Assembly (NCBI GenBank): GCA_964632945.1
Contig: CAZWCX010000044.1
Coordinates: 1 to 50,640, forward strand
Length of the DNA: 50,640 nt
From: CAZWCX01 sp964632945
Lineage (GTDB): Bacteria; Planctomycetota; MHYJ01; WSZJ01; CAZWCX01
Reading direction: 5' to 3'
Position 1 is the stretch's first letter. Every line of letters begins with the position of its first letter. The notes under the pieces are model-generated. The model had not been told where the DNA came from. It worked only from the letters and a program-made list of their open reading frames with translations, and did not search any database. Position numbers and translations under genes: made by a program. Positions 9,201 to 15,886 of this stretch are shown here, in pieces.

Positions 9201-11251
9201 GCGCGCGCGAGTTCCTCCACCTCGGCCCGCCACACGCCGTCGTCCCCCGTCACGCCCTCGACCAGGACCTTGCGTCCGTCGCTGACGAGGACCCGCGCCC
9301 CGGATCGCGGCTTCCCCTGCAAGAGGTCCTGGGCGAAGACGAACACCTCCTTGCGGGTGGATTTCGACACCAGCCCCAGGTCGGTCACGACGACCAGCGT
9401 GGTCGCCTCGTACGACTCGTCGCCGAGGTTGATCGCCCACGCCCCTTCGCCCGTCATCGGCAGCGGCAGCGTCCATTCGATCTCACGGTGCTTCTCGAAT
9501 CCCTGGATGCGCACCTGCTGGGTCGAGTCCGGCCGGATCAGCGACAGTTCGAGCGCGTCGATCCCGCCGAGCGTGTGCATCTTGCGGAAGTACGACTCGA
9601 GATCGATCCGGTAGACTCGCAGCGTCAGGGTTTCCAGGTTGCGGGTCGTGATCTTGAGCTCGGGCGTCTCGTTGGACCGGAACGCCCGCTCGGTCACGAC
9701 CACGAGCTTCTTGGCTTCCATTTCCTGGATGCGGGCTTGCGCCTGGGGGGCGTAGGAGCCCCAAGTGCAGGCGCGGTACGCCTCGATCGCCTCGGGGAAG
9801 CGGTGCATCTCCCGCTCGCGCGTGAGGCCGATCATGAACTGGGCGTGGGAGGCGGGGTCGCTGCCGGGGTACTTCGAAACCAGCCGCAGCCATGCGTCGA
9901 TCGCGGCCTGCCACTCCTTGCGGTCGTGTTCGATCTGGCCCAGGGCGTAGAGCGTCTCCGGGCAGCGCGGGTCGAGCGGGTGCGCGTCGAGGAACCGTTG
10001 CCAGGCCTGGCGCGCTTCGACGTAGTTCTTCTGCGCGTAGTGGTCGCCGCCGACCTCGTACTCGAGGTCGAGCAGTTGCTGCTGAACCGCGCTCCAGTCC
10101 TTGTGGGTGGGGTGCTCCTTGAGGAATTCCTGCCACACCCGTTCCGCGTCGGCGAATCGTCGCTGCATGCGATAGGCGGCGCCGAGGAGGTTGCGCGCCA
10201 GGGGGGCCTCGGCGGCGCGCGCCTCGCTCGGATAGCGGCCGAGGAACGCGATCAGTTCGCGGATCGCGTCATCGACCAGGCCGAGGTGCATGTAGGCCTG
10301 CGGGATCTGGAAATCGGCCTCGTGGGCGAGCGGGTCCTGGGGGAATCGGGCGACGAAGTCGCGGTGCGCCTTGACGCCGAGTTCGAGCGCGCCGCGTCCC
10401 GCCGGGGTGGGCAGCCCGAAGGTGAGTCCGATCCGGTAGGCCGCCTGGGCCGCGAAGGTCGACTGGGGGAAATCGGCCAGGAAGTCCTGGAAGGCGCGGC
10501 GGGCGTCGGTGAACTGGCCGGCGAGGAAGTGCGCCAGGCCGAGATGGTACGCGATCTGATCCGCCAGGGCGCCGGTCGGCCGCTGTTTCCGCTCTGCGGC
10601 GAGACGCCGGGCGGCCTCCGCGAACTGCCCGGTCGCAATGGAGCAGCGCGCGATCCGGAGCTGCGCCGCGGGCGCGTGATCGGGCGCGAGGCCGGTATCG
10701 AGGGCCTTCAGCAGGAGCGTCGCGCATTTTCCATACAAGGCCTGCGACTTCGCCTGCTCCTCCGCGGTGCGGTTGGGGGCCCCGGCGAGCGTCTCCGCCT
10801 CCCGCCACGCCTTGTCGGCGAACCGGACGTAGAGGTCCGCGATCTCCTGGCGCCGTTCCGGGGAGGCGAGCAAGGCCACGGCGGGCTCGTAGATGCGCAC
10901 GGCCTCGGCGAACTTCTTCTGGCGGGCGAAGGCGTCGGCCATGCGAAAGGCGGCCTTGGCGGACCAGGGGGACCCGGGGTGGCGCGTGCCGAAGTCCTGG
11001 AAGGTGGCGACCGCCGCGGCGCCGTCGCCCGACAACGCCTGCGCCACGCCCAGCAGGTAGCGGGCGAAGTCGGCGTCCTCCGGTTGCCCCTCGAGCACCT
11101 GTTGCAGGGTCCGGATGGCCGTTGTGTAGTCGCGATCCGCCATGGACTCACGGGCCTGTTCCACGCGGGGATCCGGTTCCGCGCGCAGCGCCATCGGCGC
11201 CATCGAGGCGAGCATCAGGGCGAAAGCGAGCGGGACCAGCAGGCGTCGCAT
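3257..11251 (-). CDS. giant TPR / alpha-2-macroglobulin-like secreted protein
   Basis: A 2664-residue protein. Residues 1-24 are a signal peptide (MRRLLVPLAFALMLASM). Residues about 30-510 are TPR-like helical repeats. Around residue 720 the macroglobulin MG2-type segment begins (YTDRPGYRPGDTVHVRG). The A2M core is near residues 1370-1410 (YWNPSIVTDANGKATVTLRL). An alpha/alpha-toroid TED-like region spans about 1550-1850. A second TPR block occupies about 2070-2400, and a last beta-rich MG-like section ends the protein. Bacterial macroglobulins trap proteases in the envelope; many use a CGEQ thioester. None is present here: the equivalent region around residue 1600 has a lone Cys in LASCRAPLPRG. 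A non-thioester trap or scaffold is therefore more likely. Double TPR flanks are unusual. Confidence 0.92.
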   Translation of the reverse strand: MRRLLVPLAFALMLASMAPMALRAEPDPRVEQARESMADRDYTTAIRTLQQVLEGQPEDADFARYLLGVAQALSGDGAAAVATFQDFGTRHPGSPWSAKAAFRMADAFARQKKFAEAVRIYEPAVALLASPERRQEIADLYVRFADKAWREAETLAGAPNRTAEEQAKSQALYGKCATLLLKALDTGLAPDHAPAAQLRIARCSIATGQFAEAARRLAAERKQRPTGALADQIAYHLGLAHFLAGQFTDARRAFQDFLADFPQSTFAAQAAYRIGLTFGLPTPAGRGALELGVKAHRDFVARFPQDPLAHEADFQIPQAYMHLGLVDDAIRELIAFLGRYPSEARAAEAPLARNLLGAAYRMQRRFADAERVWQEFLKEHPTHKDWSAVQQQLLDLEYEVGGDHYAQKNYVEARQAWQRFLDAHPLDPRCPETLYALGQIEHDRKEWQAAIDAWLRLVSKYPGSDPASHAQFMIGLTREREMHRFPEAIEAYRACTWGSYAPQAQARIQEMEAKKLVVVTERAFRSNETPELKITTRNLETLTLRVYRIDLESYFRKMHTLGGIDALELSLIRPDSTQQVRIQGFEKHREIEWTLPLPMTGEGAWAINLGDESYEATTLVVVTDLGLVSKSTRKEVFVFAQDLLQGKPRSGARVLVSDGRKVLVEGVTGDDGVWRAEVEELARAGDVRVFGRAGASVASDQMPIGDLAVAGGLEPRGFVYTDRPGYRPGDTVHVRGILRRVEAGTYVFAEGEEWDVQMVAPTGEALRGSTVKLTSSGAFSLAHALDAATPVGTYRVLVSRKDGPSFAGTFDVQEYPLERIGLQVSLDRAVLYRGETLAGRIRATYFSGEPASGRRVRWQAGDAPVQEALTDARGEVRFEAPTRDLAESQPVLVQATMDEEGIAHAAMAFVSVTGFEASVETVRGVYLAGEPFEAAVRALDPAGKPVAVGDMALAVIRIDSTNGRPVEVEVRSLPAPIPSETGRTAVSISLDKGGRYLLRARGTDRFGHAVVAVREIYISGDEDTVKLRLLADHDEFKVGEEPKVRVLNRAARGLALVTYEGERIYRYEIVDLAQGESALSVRMTDELAPNFALAVSMMEGNRFHTAAKEFLVARGLTIKLTPARETAAPGEEVAVTVETTDPLGRPVSAEVSLAMVDEGLLAVAPDTLTSITDFFYGQRRSVQVATATSCIWRYDARTVAAVPELFEELRRIEELREREREFERLRDLARREVARAGGRGTHRNPDLAGFASNAAGQQTDAYDVNDLALAQQANIDDAQVFYLDQMQSDGTDVTYRSNRVQTRRQLTIEGRFVQLQDHALYPLGLDFPGPQIRLGENGRPGRFIAFGPGAGRVFAGPGPVAALLRAHFPDTGYWNPSIVTDANGKATVTLRLPDNTTHWRLTAYGASRETRVGKGTAALAARKDFFVDLKLPEVLVEGDRPRVQARVVNASDRAQSVELTLRAEIGTHAIERTAKAEVPARGSAEVEFALDVPDGAATGDAREARFLLAGIAGEAADRIARAVPVEPWGAEIRRGAGGIHSMDQVETLELPEQDYVRRSLRIVLGASADRTLLDLAGLDDDPALASCRAPLPRGSAASEGLTLLAVLDYLDAASTGGAGDRRRLEARLAALVERLAVTQNDDGGWSWTAEARNQKESEPHASAEAARFLSGLKRKGFPLPQRTLPAALGFLRTAMTKNLSEDSRAILLHTLAQEGQADFAFVNRLYRERNRLSTYSLARLALTFHRIGRPELAAEIAEVVEQRDPTAAIAHSVDRDAKVCLWIDDEVETLALALQALQAARPKSAKIGAWIDALLARRWGARWATAKGTAAAAAALARHLAGSAQVAQRYTLDIRVNDRSIRKLDVRGSAGTTVIDVPSEALTAGRNRIEFDLEGNGRYSYSAVLSGLTRGLDPEARNRFVSVHRQIDPAPLVLDGVEIARGYRVISGSHTTFANPVTQLPAGRFAAVTLRIDRLRTTEGYLVLEEFLPAGAAVLPGSVTGGFDALEIRNGRLVFYLGERRDRTTIQYRLAGSLPGDYRVRPARVWSLYRPERSSTGEESALTVLPRDGKSADPFRMTPDELYALGRGRFDKGEHDAARTLFDELLSQWNVNDATLREVARMRLLVAVADRSGGRRPDAETCKEIVRFSEILRERFPEVILPFDTTLHIGQSYAVLGEPERALQVFRALAETLFARDSVVGADLETQGEFLGSIDFLTQLHQRFPDLPTGETAHLSLAQWLYQQADRVRTVPELIEKKVKGEDLIRRARARLQEFLALYPENPSTDGAGFSLAVAYFDLGETERVLDLCERMGARHPRSSFLDNYLYLRGYAAFRLEKLDLALELCRRVAAEKFPGPSGDGVPVESENKGFATFIVGQVYESMGKPKEAIAEYEKVKDRLIDALDSIQHYTSKTLSLPEVTTFRVQEPVKVKIKYRNTPKVEIVAYAVDLMKLYLIRKNLDRIAGIQLAGIDPLFRREVELGPGLEITEVEKEIDLPITQTGAYLIVAKGPEGDASGMVLVSALASQVEVDAESGRVRVNVQEVPSGKPAVRAHVKVVGEADGRIRSGYTDLRGVFVCDDVRGRATVIVSKENEYAFHRGRTPLQVAQNKFKSGQAGQAGSVDLFSNVRGDNDAWNGMNRQKLQKIQEAQKNQGEAGCAVDNWK

Positions 11252-11438
11252 CAGGACCTCCGGCGGGAAGGGGACGAATGGAGGAGAGGACGAACCGTGG
11301 TGCGCAGGGGTTTACCGGGGACGGGACGAAAAATTCCCGAATTCATAAAGGCGGCGGCAAGCCGGATCCTGATCCGGCCATCGGAGGTGCGATGCGGCCC
11401 CTCCCGGGACGCGCGGCGACGCCGGTTGGGGTCCGGGA

Positions 11439-12098
11439 TCAGGATCGCTCGGCTTTCCGTTCCAAGGCCCGCGCAAGCAGGACTCCGAGCGTCAGTCCGC
11501 GGCGGACCGTATCGACCGCCCGGGGGCTGGTGATCGTGACCTCGCTCCGGGCTCCCGCGGCGCGGACCCCCGCCGGCCAGTCTTCGATGCGCAGCAGGTC
11601 CGACCGCAGGTCGGCGTCAAACAGGGCACGCACCCGGTCCGCGTCGGTTCCGGGGGGCGTCGCGGCGGGCGGCGCGTGGCTCGTGGCGGGCGCTCCCACC
11701 CGGAAGCGGGACGCAAAGGCCGCATCGCCCGGGATCGCGACCTCGCCCGACGTCGTGTCGCCCGGGTTCGATCCGTCGCGCGGCAGCAGGTCGAAGGCCG
11801 GCAGGTCGAGCCGGGAGGATCTCAGGTCGATGACGGTCTCTTCCACCAGCCGGCGGGCCCGCGGGTAGCGGATGTCCCGGATGACCACCTCCAGACCCTG
11901 GCGGTGGCCGCCGCAGGCGTTGCGGGTGATCTCCAGCACTTCGCGGGGAAGCAGGTGCAGCCCTTCCTCCCGCGCCAACCGCTTGAATGCGGACTTGCGG
12001 CGGGATGCGAGGGCGGTGCGGATTCCGATGGCCGCGGCCAGCATCAGGACGCCCGTCCCGGCGGCGAGGCCCAGGAGTCCCAGGAGCGGAGAGTCCAC
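11439..12098 (-). CDS. membrane-anchored protein of unknown function
   Basis: 219 residues from GTG 12098, chosen because GGAGAGAG lies just upstream and the hydrophobic segment follows at once (LLGLLGLAAGTGVLMLAAAIGI, split here as residues 4-25). Upstream in-frame codons to 12392 translate to low-complexity Arg/Pro text and are discarded. After the helix comes a basic stretch (ASRRKSAFKRLARE), then a beta-rich cytosolic domain with G-L-E-V-V-I-R-D and V-I-D-L-R-S patterns, similar in style to DUF3137-like domains that compare a long and a short form of a polar sheet. I do not recognise the family. It is divergent from the MFS gene. The region 11252-11438 upstream of the giant gene holds no gene. 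Confidence 0.75.
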   Translation of the reverse strand: MDSPLLGLLGLAAGTGVLMLAAAIGIRTALASRRKSAFKRLAREEGLHLLPREVLEITRNACGGHRQGLEVVIRDIRYPRARRLVEETVIDLRSSRLDLPAFDLLPRDGSNPGDTTSGEVAIPGDAAFASRFRVGAPATSHAPPAATPPGTDADRVRALFDADLRSDLLRIEDWPAGVRAAGARSEVTITSPRAVDTVRRGLTLGVLLARALERKAERS

Positions 12099-12298
12099 GG
12101 CTCTCTCTCCCCGGCCGGTTCGGCCGCGGCGCGCCGGAGGGGGGCTGCGCGCTCCCGCGCGCGCTGCCGGTCCGGCGATGTCGGGAATGATACCCCGTGC
12201 GCGGGCCGGGGGGCCAGGATTGACTGCGGCGACGGCGCAAGCCCGGTTCTGCGAATGGCTTCCGTGTCTGTCGCAGGCGACCGCCCCGAACCCGTCCC

Positions 12299-12327
12299 TT
12301 GCCGGATGGTTGCCGCGCGGGTACGCT
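12299..12327 (+). promoter_or_regulatory. candidate promoter of the MFS gene
   Basis: TTGCCG (12299-12304) and TACGCT (12322-12327) are 17 bases apart and 47 bases before ATG 12374. The first box has four of six consensus bases and the second three. Low-complexity GC background makes the match modest. Confidence 0.35.
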
Positions 12328-12373
12328 GGGCGCCGATTCTTCCGTTCCCGCCCGTGAGGCTGTCCCCCCCGAC

Positions 12374-13612
12374 ATGCGCGTTCCGTCTGCACCGGAGCCT
12401 TCGCCGGTCCCCGCCGATCGGCTCTACACGCCGGCCTTCTTCCAGTGCTTTCTCGCCGTCGGGCTGTTGATGACGGGGTTCTCGCTGCAGTTCCACTTCG
12501 GCGAGTACGTGGAGCATCTCGGGCATGGGGTGGACGTGCTCGGGTGGGTGATGAGCGCCGGGACTCTCGGCACGCTGGCGGCCCGCCTGCACATCGGGCG
12601 GTGGATCGATCGCGTGGGGTGCCGGCCCGTCTGGTTGGCGGGGACGGCTACGGTCGCGGTCTCGATCGGGGCGACCCAGTTCTTCTCGAACCTGGCGATG
12701 ATCGTTGCGTTGCGCATCGTCACGGTGCTGGCGATTTCGATGTCCCTGACCACGACCGCGGTCTACGCGGCGGCGGTCGCGCCCCCCGCCCGGCGCGCAG
12801 AGAGCATGGGGACGATGGGGTTGGCCGGATTTCTCGGCATGATGATCGGACCCGCCGTGGGCGACTTGATCTTCGCCGACCGCGCGAACCCGGACGCGGC
12901 GTTCCGCGCCTTTTTCTCGATCAGCGCGGCCTGTGGCCTCCTCGGTGGACTGGTGCTCGCGGGGATCCCCCTGCCCCCGGCGCCGCCGCGAACGGCGGGA
13001 GGGGGCGAGGAATCCCCGTTCCGCGTGGTCCTGCGTCATTGGCCGGGCGCCATCCTGCTGGTCGGCGTGGTCACGCAGATGGCGTTCTGCCTGCAGATGT
13101 CGTTTCTCGAGCGCCTGGCGCAGGTCCGCGGCTTTCACGACATCCGGACCTTCTTTTTCGTCTACGGTCCGACGGCCATCCTGCTGCGAATCGTCTTCCG
13201 ACGCGCGCCGGAGCGTCTGGGGCGTACGCGGACGATCCTGGGGGGCATGGCGGCGACGGCGGCGGGATTGACGGCGTTGATCGGGGCGAAGTCGGAGTCC
13301 GGGTTGGTGTTGCCCGCCCTCCTCATGGGGGCGGGGCACAGTTTCGTCTTTCCCTCGATGGTGGACCTCGGGGCCGACCGATTGCCCCCGGAGCATCGGG
13401 GCACCGGCACCGCGACGATCCTGGGGGCCGGGGACCTCGGCATGCTGATCGGCTTCGCCCTGCTGGGCCGTCTGATCGAGACCCACGGGTTCGACCTCGC
13501 GATCACGTTCCTCGCCGGGTCGGTCGCGGTGACGGGGATCTACTTCGGCTGGGCGACGCGACGGCAGGTCAGGGACGGCGCGACCCGCGTGCGCGTGGGA
13601 GAAGGGCGCTGA
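12374..13612 (+). CDS. major facilitator superfamily transporter
   Basis: 412 residues with about 11-12 hydrophobic segments. The loop between helices 2 and 3 carries HIGRWIDRVGCRP, which fits the MFS motif A pattern G-x-x-x-D-R-x-G-x-(R/K)-(R/K). The second half opens after a charged central loop (about residues 200-220). The last helices include MGAGHSFVFPSMVDLG. The substrate cannot be told; drug or metabolite export is typical of such orphan MFS genes. Start ATG 12374 precedes an Ala/Pro-rich 20-residue lead; longer upstream frames look non-coding. The gene stands alone, 78 bases before the DUF695 gene in the same direction. Confidence 0.88.
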   Translation: MRVPSAPEPSPVPADRLYTPAFFQCFLAVGLLMTGFSLQFHFGEYVEHLGHGVDVLGWVMSAGTLGTLAARLHIGRWIDRVGCRPVWLAGTATVAVSIGATQFFSNLAMIVALRIVTVLAISMSLTTTAVYAAAVAPPARRAESMGTMGLAGFLGMMIGPAVGDLIFADRANPDAAFRAFFSISAACGLLGGLVLAGIPLPPAPPRTAGGGEESPFRVVLRHWPGAILLVGVVTQMAFCLQMSFLERLAQVRGFHDIRTFFFVYGPTAILLRIVFRRAPERLGRTRTILGGMAATAAGLTALIGAKSESGLVLPALLMGAGHSFVFPSMVDLGADRLPPEHRGTGTATILGAGDLGMLIGFALLGRLIETHGFDLAITFLAGSVAVTGIYFGWATRRQVRDGATRVRVGEGR

Positions 13613-13630
13613 CCGCCCCTCACCCCGGTG

Positions 13631-13659
13631 TGGCGCGTCGCTGCGCGCGCGGGTAGACT
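13631..13659 (+). promoter_or_regulatory. candidate promoter of the DUF695 gene
   Basis: TAGACT (13654-13659) is a fair -10 box, 17 bases after TGGCGC (13631-13636). The same TGGCGC-17-TAnnnT arrangement precedes the SDR gene (1510-1515 and 1533-1538). The -35 match is weak. Confidence 0.3.
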
Positions 13660-13690
13660 GCCGGACGGGATGGACGCGAAGGAGGTCGGC

Positions 13691-14692
13691 ATGGATGCGG
13701 GCGCCGTGGCGGGATTCTGGTCCTGGTTTTCGTCGCGCGCCGGCGACGTCGCCGCCGATCCCGGCGGTTGCATCAGCGAGGTGGCGGATCGGCTGTGCGG
13801 GGTCGAGCCCGGCCTCGGCTGCGAACTCGGCCGGGACCCCGACGGCGGCGCCCTCCTGGTGGTGCGCACCGAGGCGCCGGAACTGCGCTACGCCGCCGTC
13901 AGCCTGATCGCCGCGGCGCCCGCGGTCGCCGGCTGGCGATTCTCGGCCTGGCGCGCGGCCTCGGCCGACCTGTCCGCCTCCGTTCGATTCGATCAAGGAC
14001 CTGCCCACGTGTTCGGCGACTTCACGCTCGACCTGCGCGAGGACGAGCAATATCCGTTCCTGCACCTGGTCCTGTCCTCCGCGTCGCTTCGCGGCGCGGG
14101 CGAGGAGGCGCGCATGGCGGTCGGATTCATCGCGCTCGACTGGATTCTCGGGGAAAAGCTGGTCGAAGACGCGGTCGAGACGGTCGATTTCCGCGCTGCC
14201 CCCCCCGGGGCGATCCCGGCGCACGCGGCATGCGCGGAAGTCGAGCGGAGGCTGGAGGCCGCGCGCGCGCGGGCCACGCCGCGACGCGACGAATGGGCCG
14301 CGCTGCAAGGGGAACTCGAAGGCCGGCCGGCGATCGGGCGCGTCGCCATCGCCCCGGATCTCGCCGGGATCGCCCGGCATCCCTGGCGGGTGGAGGTGCA
14401 TCTCGACGTCCGCCGTCCGACGGGGGATGGGCTGCCCGAACCCGAGGAGTTGCGCGAATTGCAGAGGATCGAGGACCGCATCGAGTCCGCCGTCCGCGCG
14501 CGCACGAGCTGTGAGCCGTGGGGGAACCTGACCCATGCCGGCCGCCGCTCCTCGTTCGTGCAGGCGGAAGATCCGCGCGGCCTCGTGGAGGCGATCCAGG
14601 CGTGCGCGCGCGAATCGGGGTGCCCGGCCACTGTCGAGATCTACTACGACGCCCGTTGGCGGGCATGGCGCGGATTGCGCGGCGGGGAATAG
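13691..14692 (+). CDS. DUF695-domain protein
   Basis: 333 residues, soluble. AAGGAGGT (13679-13686) sits five bases before ATG 13691, fixing the start. The C-terminal 120 residues match the DUF695 pattern: HPWRVEVHLDV, then GLPEPEELRELQRIED, then L-T-x-A-G-R-R near residue 285 and VEIYYDARWRAWRGL at the end. The N-terminal half resembles the accompanying domain found before DUF695 in some proteins (a W-x-W-F start, then a ferredoxin-like beta-alpha pattern). The biochemical role of the family is unknown. The stop at 14692 is only five bases from the stop of the convergent glycosyltransferase gene. Confidence 0.82.
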   Translation: MDAGAVAGFWSWFSSRAGDVAADPGGCISEVADRLCGVEPGLGCELGRDPDGGALLVVRTEAPELRYAAVSLIAAAPAVAGWRFSAWRAASADLSASVRFDQGPAHVFGDFTLDLREDEQYPFLHLVLSSASLRGAGEEARMAVGFIALDWILGEKLVEDAVETVDFRAAPPGAIPAHAACAEVERRLEAARARATPRRDEWAALQGELEGRPAIGRVAIAPDLAGIARHPWRVEVHLDVRRPTGDGLPEPEELRELQRIEDRIESAVRARTSCEPWGNLTHAGRRSSFVQAEDPRGLVEAIQACARESGCPATVEIYYDARWRAWRGLRGGE

Positions 14693-14697
14693 GAGCG

Positions 14698-15741
14698 TCA
14701 GGGAACCGCGGGCGCGCCGGAATCCGTGACGGCGCGCGTGTCCGATCCGGGGGGCGCGGTCTCGAGATTGCGGGTGTCGCGCACCACGTAGACGTCGCGC
14801 TTCCCCGCTTCGTACAGGACCCGGATGCAGATTTCGGCCAGCAGCCCCATGAGGATGAACTGGGTGCCCAGGATCGCGAACAGGGTCGCCAGGAGCAGAA
14901 TGGGGCTCTGGATCATGTAGTGGCCGTAGACGATCTTGCGGAAGACGAGATCGGCCACGCAGAGGGCGGCGCCTGCATAGCAGGCGAAGCCGCAGCCGCC
15001 GAAGAAATAGATCGGCTTGGTCGAATAGGAGCCGAGGAACTTGACGGTGACGAGGTCCAGCAGGACCTTGAAGGTGCGCGCCAGGGTGTATTTGCTCACT
15101 CCCGACCGGCGCGGACGGTGATGAACCGGGAGTTCCGCGACGCGGGCGCCGACCCAGGAAGCGAGCGCCGGGAGAAACCGGTGCATTTCGCCGTAGAGGG
15201 CCATGCGCCGGGTGATTTCGCGCCGATAGACCTTGAGCGTGCAGCCGTAGTCGTGGAGGGGGACGCCGCAGACCCAGGAGATGAGGCCGTTGGCGAGGCG
15301 GCTCGGCAGGATCCGGGTCCAGTAGGGCTCCTGGCGACGGACGCGCCAGCCGCTGACGACGTCGGCGCCGCGGGCGATTTCGGCGACGAGCGCGGGGATG
15401 TCGGCGGGGTCGTTCTGGAGGTCGCCGTCCATGGTCACGATCAGGTCGCCGCGTGCGTGGTCGAAGCCCGCGGCGATGGCGGCCGTCTGCCCGAAGTTGC
15501 GTCGGAAGGCGATCACCTTGACCCGCGGCTCCCGGGCGGCGAGGGCGGCGAGGGCGGCCGCGGTCCCGTCGGTGCTGCCGTCGTCGATGAAGAGGATCTC
15601 GAAGTCGTACCCGGCCTTGCCGAGCGCCGCGAGCAGCTCCTCGGCCAGCGGCGCGACATTTCCCTCCTCGTTGAAGGCCGGCACGACGACCGACACGCTC
15701 GGCGGGGCGCCGGACGGTCCGGTCGGGGAGGAGGAGGTCAT
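14698..15741 (-). CDS. family 2 glycosyltransferase, undecaprenyl-phosphate sugar type (GtrB/ArnC-like)
   Basis: 347 residues. A cytosolic GT-A domain comes first: VSVVVPAFNEEGN at the start, DDGSTDGT with D53/D54, and the metal-binding DGDLQNDP at about 105-112. Then RRSGVSKY, the R-x-x-x-S-K-Y signature of polyprenyl-phosphate glycosyltransferases, is followed by two transmembrane helices (about residues 230-255 and 270-300). Such enzymes move a sugar from UDP- or GDP-sugar to undecaprenyl phosphate on the inner face of the membrane for later transfer to glycans or lipid A. Start ATG 15741 has GGGAGAG five bases upstream. Divergent from asnB, which suggests shared regulation of envelope glycan genes (inference). 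Confidence 0.93.
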   Translation of the reverse strand: MTSSSPTGPSGAPPSVSVVVPAFNEEGNVAPLAEELLAALGKAGYDFEILFIDDGSTDGTAAALAALAAREPRVKVIAFRRNFGQTAAIAAGFDHARGDLIVTMDGDLQNDPADIPALVAEIARGADVVSGWRVRRQEPYWTRILPSRLANGLISWVCGVPLHDYGCTLKVYRREITRRMALYGEMHRFLPALASWVGARVAELPVHHRPRRSGVSKYTLARTFKVLLDLVTVKFLGSYSTKPIYFFGGCGFACYAGAALCVADLVFRKIVYGHYMIQSPILLLATLFAILGTQFILMGLLAEICIRVLYEAGKRDVYVVRDTRNLETAPPGSDTRAVTDSGAPAVP

Positions 15742-15776
15742 GCGGCTCTCCCGCGTGGGGGGCGATGGCGCCCTCA

Positions 15777-15805
15777 CGGATAGCAGAATCGTCGGGAGGG
15801 CGCAA
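15777..15805 (-). promoter_or_regulatory. candidate promoter of the GT2 gene
   Basis: On the minus strand TTGCGC (15805-15800) and TATCCG (15782-15777) are 17 bases apart, 36 bases before ATG 15741. It is nearly the same box pair as that before the gene at 197-1378. Confidence 0.4.
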
Positions 15806-15886
15806 GGAACGCGGGCGGCGCGGCTGGCCCGGACCCCGCCGGGGTCGGGCGCCGCTTTCGGATTCGAGAGGAGCTAGACGCGCGGC

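Noticed and set aside
3257..11251. CGEQ thioester in the macroglobulin-like protein
   Set aside because: No such motif is found in the translation; the only nearby Cys is in a different context.
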